A DNA stretch of 64,000 nt, taken from Aedes albopictus. Taxonomy: Eukaryota; Arthropoda; Insecta; Diptera; Culicidae. The notes beneath the pieces are model-generated. The model saw only the letters and a program-made list of their open reading frames with translations, had not been told where the DNA came from and searched no databases. Shown here piece by piece: positions 10,738 to 21,829 of this stretch. The number at the start of each line of letters is the position of its first letter. Position 1 is the first letter of the stretch. Both the position numbers and the translations under genes were made by a program. The stretch is taken from the NCBI RefSeq assembly GCF_035046485.1, contig NC_085137.1:15405346-15469345 (forward strand), in the 5' to 3' direction.

Positions 10738-10882
10738 AGGAGGAGCGGGCCTGGTGTGATGGTTAGAACACTTTACTACTACGCCGAGGACCTGGGATCG
10801 AATCCCACTCCCGAAAAACTCACAGAATGTGGGTTCTTCTTTTGGAAAGGAAGAAAAGCGTGGTTCCCGAGATGAACTACAC
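10738..10882 (+). mobile_element. tRNA-derived SINE (GAGCGGGCCTGGTGTGATGG head)
   Basis: Head with box A-like TGGTGTGATGGTTAGAACAC and box B GGGATCGAATCCC, then a body ending GGTTCCCGAGATGAACTA. Its usual 3' end (GGGCTAAAAATCTCATTAATAAAGATAA-type) is absent here but is found alone at 58805-58860. The SINE abuts the second RTE fragment. Confidence 0.75.
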
Positions 10883-11776
10883 AGCAAAAATACGGCAGCA
10901 TCGACCGCACATAGCTATGGAAAATCATGGACGAAAACGGCTTCCCTGGAGAGCTGACAAAACTGATCAGAGCAACAATGGACGGTGTAAAAACTGTATA
11001 AAAGGGTTTCGAGTGAATTAACCAGTACATTCGTATCTCGACGCGGTCTGTAAAAAGTTGACGGACTCTCATGCCTACTCTTCAACGCCGCACTGGAAGG
11101 TGCAATGCGATGAGCCGGGTTCAACTTCCGGGTTACGATTTTCACAAAAAAACCGGTCGATTTTTCTGCTTTGTGGACGACATGGACATCATCGCCAGAA
11201 TATTTGGAATTGTACAGTTGCCTTAAACTTGAAGCACCAAAGGTCGGACTGATGGCAAATGCGTCTAAAATAAAGAACATGCTGGTAGGCGGAACCGAAC
11301 ACGACCGGATATGTCTAGTAATGCCACGATAGACAGGTATACCTTCGAGGTAGATGAATTCGTCTACCTCGGATCCTTACTGACGACTGACAACAATGCA
11401 GAGTCATGAAAATCGAAGGCAAATCATCGCTGAAAGTCGTACCTACTACGTGTTCCAGAAGAAGCTGGATACTTGAAAGCTTCAGCCCCTCACCAAATGC
11501 ACCATGAACAAAACGCTTATAAGACTGGTGGTCTCTACGGACGCGAGATATGGATCGTGCTCAAAGAAGCCCTGAAAAAACTCGGAGTGTTCGAGCGACG
11601 CGTGGCGTGGTAAGGACGTTCTTTGTCGGTGTGCAGGAGAACGGTGTGTGGTGGAGAAGGATGAACCACGAGCTCGCTGCAGTCTACAACAAATCTAGCA
11701 CCCAGAAGTTGGTTAAAACCGGAAGGTTACAGAGGGCAGATCATGTTGCAAGAATGGCGGACAACAGCCCGTGACG
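10883..11776 (+). pseudogene. Second RTE-type RT pseudogene, heavily decayed
   Basis: Pieces of the RT to C-terminal region spread over frames: DENGFPGELTKLIRATMDGV (about 10930), FVDDMDIIAR as a motif C variant (11170-11199), VDEFVYLGSLLTTDNN (about 11351-11398), and C-terminal GRLQRADHVARMADNSP ending in a stop at 11775. There are multiple stops and frameshifts. It belongs to a different subfamily from the first copy, judged by the LGSLLTTDNN wording. Confidence 0.75.
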
Positions 11777-12441
11777 TTAGGCATGAAGAAGATAGGCATA
11801 TTTAATGGACGTTGGATGTAAAATACGATAGGCCCATGGTATATTTCGAACACTCATCATGACCAACGTCTTTATGCCTAATGGGGTATACTCTTACTCT
11901 TGAGATAACCACCAGAGGGACACCCAAGCAACACACTTGGACATTAAAAAGTTCCTGTAATTTATATGCAACTATGTTGAAGGTTATGCCATTTGAACCA
12001 ATCGTCTTATTAACGACTAAATTGCAACCAAAAAAGCGCAAGAGGTGGAGCCAATATAAAACATCCATTCGTTATATAAACGGTTTTAATACGCAATCGA
12101 ATTATAACCAAGATACAACTTATAGTCGACTTAAAAAATGGTGATCGATTCGACAACTAGTCAACTAGTCACCACATTCGTCACTTCCAGTTATTATACA
12201 TCAATAGTTTCGTTCATATGAATAATAAATTGTGTGCATACATATACCGGAAATAAGGCTGACCGAGAGCGTCAATTTGTGTGCCGTTCCGGATTTATCG
12301 GTAAAACGCATTTTAGCTCCGTATTCTCAACGCGCCTCAGTCTACCTATCATTTTGCGAGTGAAAATTCAGGCATTTGTGGTAAAAATTAACTCGCCATA
12401 TTGCTTTGGCGGAGTGCATTTCAGCGCCCATAAAATGCTAA
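11777..12441. other. Spacer without recognised gene
   Basis: The word CACCCAAGCAACACACTTGG near 11920 resembles CCCAAGTAAC element ends seen at 34041, but no partner end was found. The remainder is unrecognised. Confidence 0.4.
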
Positions 12442-12697
12442 TAAGGCCGTTACAAATATTTATTTCACTTTTTGTCCTACCACTCTTTGGTTGGTCGAGG
12501 GGGGGGGGATAAAAATAATAAAGTATTTAATTTGAAAAATATTAAAAACTCCTCGGATTTGTTAAAGAATGTTTGCCAAGACCCGATATTTTGATAAATA
12601 TTTTTTCATCTGCCCCCTCAACATGCAAAATCCAGCCAAAAATTTTTGAAGGGGGGGGGGGAGACAAAAAGTGAAAATAAAATTTGTATCAGCCTAA
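12442..12697. mobile_element. MITE with AGGCYGWTACAAAT ends at TA
   Basis: Left TAAGGCCGTTACAAATATTT...CACTTTTTGTC and right, reverse complemented, TAGGCTGATACAAATTTTAT...CACTTTTTGTC form TIRs of about 40 bp flanked by TA. G-runs lie just inside both arms on the plus strand (12500 and 12651 region). A left-end fragment TAAGGCCGTTACAAAAATAT also occurs near 21158. Confidence 0.65.
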
Positions 12698-12785
12698 TTG
12701 ATTTTTGAATTTAGAAAGTTATTATTTGCTGAAGCATGCCTATGGGAATCCGTATTGACAAATTACGATAATGCTGCACGTGGTA

Positions 12786-13126
12786 CACGGATCTGCCAAA
12801 CTACCAAAAATTGGATTCTTTTGACGCAATCCTATAGTTCGGCCCAATAAGTCAACATTTTAGTGAATCTTTTAAACTCACGCAAGGTAAATTGCCTTTA
12901 CCTCCAACTAAAAATATACTCAAGAGTAGGTAAATTCAACCCAAACCCAAAATTGGCTTATTGGCCTCAAGGGCCCCCATTGCATGGATACATATCTGTC
13001 TGTTTATTTACGACAACATCTGTGGGGGAGAGAGGAAAAACAACCTAATTTTGGGTGACTAATCAATTTGATATACTCATTTTAGGGTAAAATCGACCCA
13101 AAATAAGGTAGTTTAAATGTTCCGTG
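12786..13126. mobile_element. 341-bp TA-flanked MITE with ACCCAAAATT motifs
   Basis: TA at 12784-12785 and 13127-13128. Ends CACGGATCTGCCAAACTACC and, reverse complemented, CACGGAACATTTAAACTACC. Related to the copy at 20722-21105 in the opposite orientation. Several internal CCCAAAATT and CTCAAAATT words recur in both orientations. Confidence 0.75.
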
Positions 13127-13189
13127 TAGGACATAAACAACCAAAAAAGCAGACACTTGGACGTGTATTTCCCATTTACGTCGACTAGA

Positions 13190-13560
13190 GGCTGTCCATT
13201 TATTACGTACCGAAAGTTTCACGTTTTGCCTTTCTCGTTCACCTAAGTGAACTGAAAGGCTATATGTTCACTCAAAAAAAAGAATTTTCGTTAGAAGGAT
13301 CGGATACCAATCAACTCAGTTCGACGAATTGAGATGATGTCTGTATGTGTGTATGTATGTGTGTCTGTGAACAAAATAAGTTCACTCACTTTTAAGGCAC
13401 TTCCCATTGGCCGATTTTTCGGATTATAGCTCGAATCGAACCGGAATTTTACCGCATTGTTTGCTATTGAAAATGGTTTGGATCGGTCAAGGCGTTCCGG
13501 AGTTATGACCGATTTAGTGATCCGGGCCAGCATTTTTCACCCGAGCGACAGGTGTAATTT
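13190..13560 (+). repeat. Partial copy of the GCCTTTCTCG-ended element
   Basis: Contains TTTTGCCTTTCTCG, a (TGTATG)n-like microsatellite (13340-13372), and CGTTCCGGAGTTATGACCGA, all colinear with 48862-49130. The tandem array that follows in the complete copies is missing. The start overlaps a GGCTGTCCATTTATTACGTA word of another MITE family. Confidence 0.65.
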
Positions 13561-13820
13561 GGTTAGCAGGTGACGACCGCGACGACGGCCGCCGCAGCAC
13601 ACTGCACACCAAGAGAACGAGAGTAGGAGAGAATGTGAGAGCAAACGACGACGACGAAAGAGTGGCGCTAACGTGCTAGACGGCGGTTAGGTGCATTGAA
13701 CGGAAGCTCCTTCCCGAAATCGACTGATTTGTCCGATTATCCAGCCCAAATTGTCAAAATCGTGTTTAGGAATGACGAATCAGTACGGCAATCGTCCTTA
13801 AATCGAATCACGATCAGGGT
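13561..13820. other. Low-repeat spacer
   Basis: GC-richer stretch with CGACGACG and CCGCCGCAGC words followed by unrecognised sequence. No gene seen. Confidence 0.4.
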
Positions 13821-13980
13821 CTGTCCATAAACTACGTAGACTCTAAGGGGGGGACGGGGGGGTCTGGCCAAAGTCTACGCTCCATACAAATTTCGAAAAT
13901 TTTGTATGAACAAAAGTCTACGAGGGGGGAGGGGGGGGTTCTGAGATGGCCGAAAAAAAGTCTACGTAGTTTATGGACAG
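13821..13980. mobile_element. 160-bp MITE with CTGTCCATAAACTACGTAGA ends
   Basis: Perfect 22-bp TIRs (CTGTCCATAAACTACGTAGA + CT) enclose two G-runs and an inner TCCATACAAATTT / AAATTTTGTATGAA pair. Non-coding. Related words occur at 13193 and 57303. Confidence 0.75.
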
Positions 13981-14273
13981 CGCCTCATCTCATTCGTGTG
14001 TGAGTCGACGCACGCTGCGTGAATGAACATTGGTTGCAAAGCGAAGGTAACACAGTTGCGTCAAATACAGCCATCGATAGCGTAACCAGTTCCTTGATCA
14101 TTACACTCACGAAGTTGACGTTTCAAATGTGAAATTGGATGGAGTGAATCTATATGAATTTTCCAGTAGAATTTAAGTATTTTTTGTATAATTACGTAGC
14201 CTGAAGTGTGCCGAAATGGCTTACTTTTCACCACAATTTTTACAAACTTCTGGGTTCCACAAACTTCCAAACT

Positions 14274-14579
14274 CTCTAAAATAAAAACTCTCATTTTTGA
14301 GTAGCACCCATGCCGCACAGGGACTGTGTTGGAAACACACATTTTTTAAAATTGCTCGTACGCTCACATTTTTGCAAAATATCAATATTTTTCGGTATTT
14401 GAAGGTGGTTTATAAACCCAGTCAGGTTGCCATGTCGAAATTATTGCAAAATTCATGCTCATGTGAGCGTACGAGCAATTTTAAAGAAATGTGTGTTTCC
14501 AACACAGTCATGTGCGGCATGGATGTTTACTAAAAATGTGCAGGCCGAACACATTTTTGAGCGTAGCCGTTTTTGCGTG
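14274..14579 (+). repeat. ~305-bp foldback repeat, copy 1
   Basis: Runs from CTCTCTAAAATAAAAACTCT to CGTTTTTGCGTG. Within it GACTGTGTTGGAAACACACA and AAATTGCTCGTACGCTCACA pair with their complements about 120 bp away. The same repeat lies inverted at 17062-17372. Confidence 0.7.
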
Positions 14580-14759
14580 AAGATTCAAAAGCTGTTTCCG
14601 CACCCACTGACCATCTCGAAGCCGAATCTAGACGTCCCAAATCGGACTGCAGATCGGGTGAAAAGCAGCAGCTGAAGCTACTTTTGCGACTTTAGCCGTT
14701 GCTTGTGCACAACTGTTTGACAACGGGAGCTCGATCATAGGCTACACCATAGCCTACCT

Positions 14760-16156
14760 CAGTGGTCACCAAACTTCGGCCCGCGGGCCGCATGCGGCCC
14801 TCGACCAGGTTTTGTGCGGCCCGCGAACTGATTTTGAAATGTATAAGAAAGTGGCCCACTCATAGATTTCATTAAGAAAAGCGGTAATTTCACCATATTT
14901 TAATACCTTCATGAGAATGAATATTAGCTCTTGAAATTTTGCCAATATCATAAAGAGATTTTTCAAAAGAAATTCTGTTTTTTTGCCATGGATTTTAGAT
15001 TTGTGGCAGAACCATAGTAATTTATTTAATTTAACGACAATCTTATTTTGTATTATCGGCGAAAAATTCCTTGTATACGATATACTTTATATTCAGCACT
15101 TCTACCAGAAAATTATTCCAAAAAAAATAACAGGTTTTGATTTGTGATTTTTTATTAAATAATGAAGCAATATTTTCAAAATCGGATTTCATACGCATTT
15201 AGAAGAATGATTTTTTTTTTCGCAGTGGAAAATATATTTCGTTTTTTAAGAATGGTTTTCGTTAAAACGAAAAACATTTTGCACTACAAAAAAAATCAGA
15301 AAATATCCAGATCATTCCTCTAAATGCGTATGATTCGATTTTGAAAATATTGCTTTGCTATTTAATAAAAAATCAAAAACCAAAAAAATAGTTAATAGAT
15401 CCAGTTTCACCTTGAAAGGAAGTGTTGCCCAAACTTTCGGAATTTAGCTAAAAACTTCAGGGATTGGGCAAGATACTATTCAGTCTTCATTTCCCTAACA
15501 ATACTTTGAGAATTCTTCTTAAAATTCTAAACCGGCAACAAATACTTGCACACATTTCTCAGAAAATCATGTCTGCTGGTGTTTCTTCATTGGCTTCCTA
15601 AGAAAATACATTAAAAAAAAAAATAAATCATCAAGGATTTCCACAACAGTATCTCCAGGCAGTTTTCCGAAAATTCTTCCCAAAAACCTGAAATCTCTGC
15701 AATCCATTCTGAAATTTCTCAAAATCCACGAGTAGTCCCAAAAAACAACACAGTTCCATGATCATTTTTTTAAATAAAGAATTCGATATACTTTTTAGAA
15801 AATCTCTTATGTAACTGTTGTAAGAAATTACATTCGCAAATTTATCAAAACTGGATCCAGGGTTTAACAAGAAATTTGCCCGTGTTCGTGTCTAGGAATT
15901 CCACAATTCTGCACGTACAATCTGCGCTATAAGTACGCTGTATGTTTATCCACAATATTCTTAATCTTAATCTTCTGATAACTCCAGAATGTTTAATTCT
16001 TTGCTCCTTGTTCAATATTTTCAAAAAATCAAACAAATTGATTTTGTGTTGAATTTTGAAAACTGTTGACAAAAAGCTCTTGAATGACTTGCGGCCCGCA
16101 GTCTTCATTCAAAATTCAATTTTGGCCCGCATATACAGTTAGGCTGAGGATCACTG
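14760..16156. mobile_element. hAT-like non-autonomous element, 1.4 kb
   Basis: Left end CAGTGGTCACCAAACTTCGG followed by GCGGCCCGC words; right end GCGGCCCGC... GGCTGAGGATCACTG. The CAGTG termini and CNCAAAC-like subterminal sequence fit hAT ends. The 8-bp flanks GCCTACCT and GTTTAGTT match at only 4 positions, so the target duplication is decayed or absent. No transposase remains. Confidence 0.5.
15120..15400. repeat. Inverted repeat inside the hAT-like element
   Basis: TTTTTTATTAAATAATGAAG and CAATATTTTCAAAATCGGAT with CATACGCATTTAGA on the left pair with TCTAAATGCGTATG and ATTTTGAAAATATTGC on the right, forming about 80-bp arms around a 110-bp middle. Confidence 0.65.
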
Positions 16157-17011
16157 GTTTAGTTGTTTGAACGTGGAAAAAAATCCATTAAAAGTTATTT
16201 AAAAGTATCCTGGATAGGCTGTTTGAGCTTCTTAAGAACAAAAGAGAGACTACTCATTATTAATATGTTGAATGTTTAACTAGAATGAATTCTTGCTTGG
16301 AGCTATTGTTATGAAACAAGCGAACTTATATAAGATTATTTATCAGATTCAGAGAATACATTTAATATCAAATTATTATATTTCTCATGTCTACTCTAAA
16401 TAATGAATTAAACAGGAGAACAATATAATTCAAATTCATTCTACATATCCGAGTATCCAAAAATATTGTTTGGATCTATAATTATGGAACATAGTGTATG
16501 AATCACCTTAATTTTGTACACTATTTATGAATCACCATGTTGATCAAATGAGTGATCCATAAACTGTGGTCATTTTTGCCGATTCATATATTGTGGGGTC
16601 ACTGTACAATTTATAATACGATACAGTGCGAAATTTCCAATAACTTTTTTTTGGAGCTTCACTTCCAAGCGGGTTTCACTTAATCCATGAAAATCCCCTG
16701 AAAAAATAATTTGCGAACGGTTACTTGACTGTTTCCAGTGAAATTGAAATGTAATTTCCTCTAATTAATTTAATAATAATGATCATTCTACACTGAAAAT
16801 AATCGACACGCCTCATTCATGTTCTTTTACACGTTAATGTATCGTTTAAAACAGCAAGCTATATTAACGTGTAATTCTTTCGAATCAGATGTTGAATAAT
16901 TTAGGTTCTAAAGTTTAGAATCTAAACCACTGTCTTTTGCACATGATTTGATCGTGTTTGACAGTGTGTTTATGTATCGATAATGGAAATGGTTCGCCTA
17001 TAACTTAATGT

Positions 17012-17576
17012 ACATCTCGCGCTCAGTATCATACGGGCGTGGCGTATCTACAATGATCGACACGCAAAAACGGCTTCGCTCAAAAATGTGTTCGGCCTGC
17101 ACATTTTTAGTAAACATCCATGCCGCACATGACTGTGTTGGAAACACACTTTTTTTTTTCAAATTGCTCGTACGCTCACATGAGCATGAATTTTGCAATA
17201 ATTTCGAAATGGCAACCTCACTGGGTTTATAAACCACCTTCAAATACCGAAAAATATTGATATTTTGCAAAAATGTGAGCATACGAGCAATTTAAAAAAA
17301 TGTGTGTTTCCAACACAGTCCCTGTGCGGCATGGGCGCTACTCAAAAATGAGAGTTTTTATTTTAGAGAGGATTTCTCTTCGGCTTATAATTTGGCCTGG
17401 AAATCATTTTTGGTTGTTTTTGTTGTGTTAGATGCTAGTCCTAGTCGTCCTTCACCGAAATACACCGAGAGATCATTCGAATATTGGTCGTATTTTCCGG
17501 AATAATCCGAAGAGAAAATCGACGAAGAGAAATCGATCATTGTAGATACGCCTGTATGATACTAAAAGCGAGACAT
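17012..17576. mobile_element. Second-level nested element
   Basis: Arms GTATCATACGGGCGT plus ATCTACAATGATCGA (17026-17060) and the complement at 17534-17562, extending outward through CTCGC. It lies within 16791-17819 and encloses the repeat copy at 17062-17372. Confidence 0.6.
17062..17372 (-). repeat. ~305-bp foldback repeat, copy 2 (inverted)
   Basis: Reverse complement of 14274-14579, bounded by CACGCAAAAACGG and TTTTATTTTAGAGAG. The flanks differ from those of copy 1, so the boundaries of the unit are well defined by comparison. Confidence 0.75.
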
Positions 17577-17822
17577 CATCGAATTCGCCCGCGTTGAGTA
17601 TGTCTTAGCTTGCTTCATTTTTGGTGAACAGGAACCCGCAGCAGGGTTCCCAGTACTGATATTCTTAGAAATTTGACATTTATGATACCAAACTAACGTG
17701 TTTTACACATGATATCGAAAAGTATGTCTATGACTGGATTGACACGTTAAATACTTGGATAACGCAGTGAAAATTCATGTTTGAAACATGTGGCTCGAAC
17801 GTGTAGAATATTTTCAGTGTAG

Positions 17823-18389
17823 TTGCCGGTATCCTAAAGTTCAATGTGTTTTCTTCCAATTATTGAAAACGTTAAATCAAATAATATTGTAGAAGCTATG
17901 CTATGATTTTTTAAAATTATTGATCAAAAGATCATGTGTTTTTCAGTTTTTCGGTAAATCACGCCGACCGTTACGGGAAAAATGCGCCACGAAATGTAAC
18001 ACGCCAAAAAATAACGTGGTTTGAGTGTTGCATGCATCACGGCGTTTACTCGACGTTAGTGCTGCAGCTTATAACGCAATAAATGCACATTTGAAAGGTT
18101 CTGATTTTCGTCTCTGTGTTACTGTAGTCATAATTCAAACGCCAACGGCTGTTTTGGAGTTACGGCGAAGGCCGGCGCATTTTGCCCCAAAAGTACTCGC
18201 GATTTTGGACTACAAAATACGCAATTTTACACTTAAAACGGCCCTTCTTGCACAAATCATAAATTTTGCGAGTAAGCAAGGAGATTTTCACATCAAGTTT
18301 TACAACTTTGATCCATTTCGATCTGTAAATCTGCGGACAAACTTTTCGCATTCTTACACAGCAAAAAATTTCTTGTGATATCACATCAT
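17823..18389. other. Spacer without recognised gene
   Basis: Contains AACGCC/ACGCCG words and an open 117-codon plus frame (18025-18378) without recognisable domain. No supported feature. Confidence 0.4.
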
Positions 18390-19160
18390 TTTCGCTGCAC
18401 ATCATTCGCGTCATAAAAGTGATGTACAAATTACATCCTTCCCACGCAGCAAATTAGCCGCCGTCGTAGCTTGAAAGTGAGTCTAGCAATCGCTAGAACC
18501 GGAACGATGGATGAATCATATATAAGTAAAATATTGGCATGGATTCGTACACAGATCCGTTGATAGTCAGGCATATCCCTTACCTCTCGGCTACTTAACC
18601 GAGCTAGGAGATGGGTGATAAATATGATACTGTTTCTAGATATCTGCTGGAATGGGTATGTTGACACTTTCTGGTGCAAACTACGGTGCACATGGTGAGT
18701 GTAATAATGAATTAACTACATCGGCTGTTTTCCTACTCTCCACATCGACCAATGTGGCGCTAGCTTCTATGCGCGAAAAATCGCTAAAAGTAAATCGCAA
18801 AAATATTGTATGGCGAATACCATCTAAAGGCAAATTCTTCAAAGTGGGAACACATTATTCGAAAAAATATTTGGTAAAGGTTGTGCACAATGGTGACCAC
18901 TATTAAGTCTACCAAATATTTTTTCGGGAAAAGCTTTGTATTTCAAGTAATTCAAGTTTAGATGCATTTCGCCATACAAAATTAAATTGATTTACTCCTG
19001 CTGATCAACTGTGGGTGCGCGCAAAGCGGGTAGTCCATTGTTGGAAAACGATGTATCCGAGTGAGATTACGTTCGAAAATGGATACATCGCCAGAAATTA
19101 CGCGCCTGGATATTACAAAATTATTTGCTGTGTACATCAGAAATGGCTGAAATCGGTTTT
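18390..19160 (+). repeat. Interspersed repeat, copy 1
   Basis: Colinear with 21210-21800 through the words GCAGCAAATTAGCCGCCG, AGCAATCGCTAGAA, TGTTGACACTTTCTGGTGC, ATTGTTGGAAAACGA, ATTACGTTCGAAAATG and TATTTGCTGTGTA. A segment of about 310 bp (18715-19030) is absent from the other copy. That segment carries a hairpin of CGAAAAAATATTTGGTA with its exact complement at 18911-18927. Confidence 0.6.
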
Positions 19161-19247
19161 TAATTTTAATATTTTATTAGTTGGTAAATTTCAAGTTTTA
19201 TTGGTTGAGAAGATAGAAAATTGAAAATGCTATCGATTAGTGTAAAC

Positions 19248-20578
19248 CAGTGATGGATTTACTCTCCTCATGAAGCAATTCGCGAGTGTAAAACCAACAC
19301 AAGGCTTACTCACGATTCCGAGAGTGAACACCCAGGTAACCGATAAGCATTTGAATAAGCCGAATTTCTGTTTTATATCTGCATTTGACCTGCTTACTGC
19401 CGCATCATAGCAGTTCGACTGCTAAACTGCCCTATATTAGACATTGAAATGCTACTGAAAATCTAACAGCGGTTATGTAGCATTTCAGATGCACGGTATG
19501 TTTTGGTCAACAAGCAGCATAACTGCTACATTAGTGCCATAAAACTGCTACGTGAGATGAGTGATGCTAAACCCACAACACATTTCCACTTTTTAATTTA
19601 CGTGCCCCGGCTGTAGATGCCATTATCATTCGCTTGTTGTCATTTATAGAGTAGCAACTAAAAAAAATCATGCTTTGGCAAATACTTTCCATAATTTTGG
19701 CTACTTTCCAATGCTCCAATATCTGACGAAGCAGCTGCCGGTGTAATATTCAAGCTTTAAATTGATCAAAAAACCAACGCACATTATCTAATCATCTATA
19801 GCTTACATCGTAGCGTAGTTCAGCATCATCGTCAACCCGAGTATGGAGGGATCAAATCCCAATTTCGTCGAAACCAACAAAAAAAAAGCAACAACAGCAT
19901 TCCAAAACGTGCCCCAAGCCTCAAAAGTTGCACACGAGAGAGGAGAGTGAGGATAAAAATAGAAGAGAAAGGCAAGCCGTAAAATGGGCAGGGAAAATAT
20001 TTTGTTTTTATTTTGTCAATCTGGGGGATAGGAAATTTAAGCATTTAATCAGCCGTATATTGGGCCAAAACCTGCATTTATGTAGCACTTATGGCGTATA
20101 TAGGGCAAATTAGCATTAAATGACCTGCTGTAATGGCGCATATAGTGCCAAATTAATGCCATTCGAACTGCTTATTGGTTACCTGGGCAGTGTGTGAGTT
20201 TATGCGCACCCGCTTGCTTCGTGAGTAAGAAGCAAAACAAAAACAGAAACACTCATGAGCTTTCATTCGTGAAGAACTAGTGGAGGTACGGGAAGTGCAT
20301 TTTGTTGTGGTTATAATAGCAAATCCAGTGATTATTCAACATAAACTAATGCTTTATGCTTCATTGTTCTTGAAAAGCAGCACTGTCAGTCGTTAAAATG
20401 CGTTTTTCGTCAAAATGCAAAAAACTCATGAAGCTTCGCGAGTCACATGCGAGTGCTTGCCAGCTTCGTTAACTCACGAATAAAGAAGTGCGAGAATTTT
20501 CGGGCCCCTGTTGTTCACGAATATGTTTGTTTTGGTTTGTGTCTGCTCAGCTGCAATCTTCATCATTTTCCATCCCTG
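19248..20578. mobile_element. Non-autonomous hAT element with 8-bp TSD
   Basis: Ends CAGTGATGGA and TCCATCCCTG are inverted complements with one mismatch and are flanked by a perfect 8-bp duplication GTGTAAAC (19240-19247 and 20579-20586), the hAT hallmark. Subterminal words such as CTCATGAAGC, TTCGCGAGT and ACTCACGA recur near both ends, as expected of transposase-binding sites. No transposase is encoded. It hosts the element at 19331-20187. Confidence 0.8.
19331..20187. mobile_element. 857-bp element with CCCAGGTAACC ends, nested in hAT
   Basis: Left CCCAGGTAACCGATAAGCAT and right, reverse complemented, CCCAGGTAACCAATAAGCAG. Internal words AACTGCTA and GCATTT recur. The ends resemble those at 8056 and 34041 (CCCARSTAAC), suggesting one superfamily of culicine elements. 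No coding capacity; low-complexity frames only. Confidence 0.65.
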
Positions 20579-20721
20579 GTGTAAACATGTCATATGAAAA
20601 ATTATGTTATCAGGGAGATATCAGGGTGGGTCGTTGTACCTCGGTAGCGCGTATTAAACTGATTTTAAGCTCTTAAGCTTCCTTTTGCATCACGTTGGAA
20701 ACAGGTCGCTGGCGTGGTGTA

Positions 20722-21105
20722 CACGGAAAACCCAAACTACCTAATATTTGGGTCGATTTTACTCAAAATTGAGTACATATATCGAATAAACTCGTTACCC
20801 AAAATTAGGTTGTTTTCCCTCTCTGGCTCACCGATGTTGTCAAAAACAAACAGAGATGCATCTACCCAAAGGAGGTCCTTGACCCCAATAAGCCAATTTT
20901 AGGTAAATGTCGATTTACTCAAAATAGAGTTGAATGTGGGGGTTCGTAGGTTGAATTTACCTACTCTTGAGTTTATTTTTTAGCTGGTGGTAAAGGCAAT
21001 CTACCTAGCGTAAGTTTAAACGATTTACTCAAATTTTGGCTTATTGGGCCGAACTATGGAATTGCGTCAAAAGAACTCAATTTTGGGTAGTTTGGCGGTT
21101 TCGTG
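20722..21105. mobile_element. 384-bp TA-flanked MITE, second copy
   Basis: TA at 20720-20721 and 21106-21107; ends CACGGAAAACCCAAACTACC and, reverse complemented, CACGAAACCGCCAAACTACC. Opposite orientation to 12786-13126. It holds ACTCAAAATTGAGT, ACCCAAAATTAGG, ACTCAAAATAGAGT and related words. Confidence 0.8.
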
Positions 21106-21209
21106 TACGGTTCGGGTAAAAAATGACCCTAATGCCAAAGGAGTGATAAAACAGATAAGGCCGTTACAAAAATATTCTTAAGAAACCACATTGTTTAAGC
21201 TGCACATCA

Positions 21210-21810
21210 CTCACGTAGTGATGAAAAAATTACATTCAATGCAGCAAATTAGCCGCCGCCGTTTAGCTATTTCACCGAGTTTGATGGTACACTCTTAAAT
21301 CGCATTCTAGCAATCGCTAGAATATAACCGACAAACAATTCATATAGGATGTATGTTCCATCATTAGTAATCTTACGCTCCCATATTCATCCTATTCGAA
21401 AATAAGCGAGTAGGGTAGTGGAGGTATTTTGGCCCGGGGCATGTATTTTGGCCCACCCTGGGTTTTTTATTACATTTATCATATAATCTCTACCAAATCT
21501 TGGCAAATGATTATTGGAACTTCCAATAATCATTTGCCAAGATTTGGTAGAGATAATTATGATAAATGTAATAAAAACCCAGGGTGGGCCAAAATACATG
21601 CCCCGGGCCAAATTACCTCCACTACCCTATCTTCTGGAACAGGTTCGTTGACATTTTCCGGTGCTAAACAGGGTGTACATGATGAGTGTGATAATTGTTG
21701 GAAAACGACGATATAAACAGGTAAAATTACGTTCGAAAATGCCAAAAATTACGTCAGAAGATATTACAAATTTATCTGCTGTGTATATTTTGTATGGAAA
21801 ATATGTCAAG
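21210..21810 (+). repeat. Interspersed repeat, copy 2, with MITE
   Basis: Second copy of the repeat at 18390-19160, lacking the 310-bp segment and interrupted by the hairpin MITE at 21413-21627. Confidence 0.6.
21413..21627. mobile_element. Near-perfect palindromic MITE at TA
   Basis: Arms of about 109 bp including flanking TA (21411-21629) separated by one base at TTGGAACTTCCAA. The outer sequence is GGGTAGTGGAGGTA followed by TTTGGCCCGGGGCATGTATT. The differences between arms are only a few substitutions or single-base indels. Both strands therefore read almost the same short peptide; neither is a gene. Confidence 0.8.
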
Positions 21811-21829
21811 ATTTAAAAAATGATTACTT

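Larger units (their letters stand above)
16791..17819. mobile_element. TA-flanked element hosting a nested insertion
   Basis: Ends CACTGAAAATAATCGACACG (16791-16810) and, reverse complemented, CACTGAAAATATTCTACACG (17800-17819), with TA on each side. Excluding the insert it is under 500 bp, non-coding, with ACGTTAA/ACGTGT words. TA duplication suggests a Tc1/mariner-related MITE. Confidence 0.65.

Noticed and set aside
11550..11774. Stand-alone 74-codon gene
   Set aside because: It is the C-terminal remnant of the decayed RTE copy at 10883-11776.
21387..21716. Pair of mirrored ORFs of 74 and 95 codons with the same N-terminus
   Set aside because: They read the two arms of the palindromic MITE at 21413-21627 from opposite strands.
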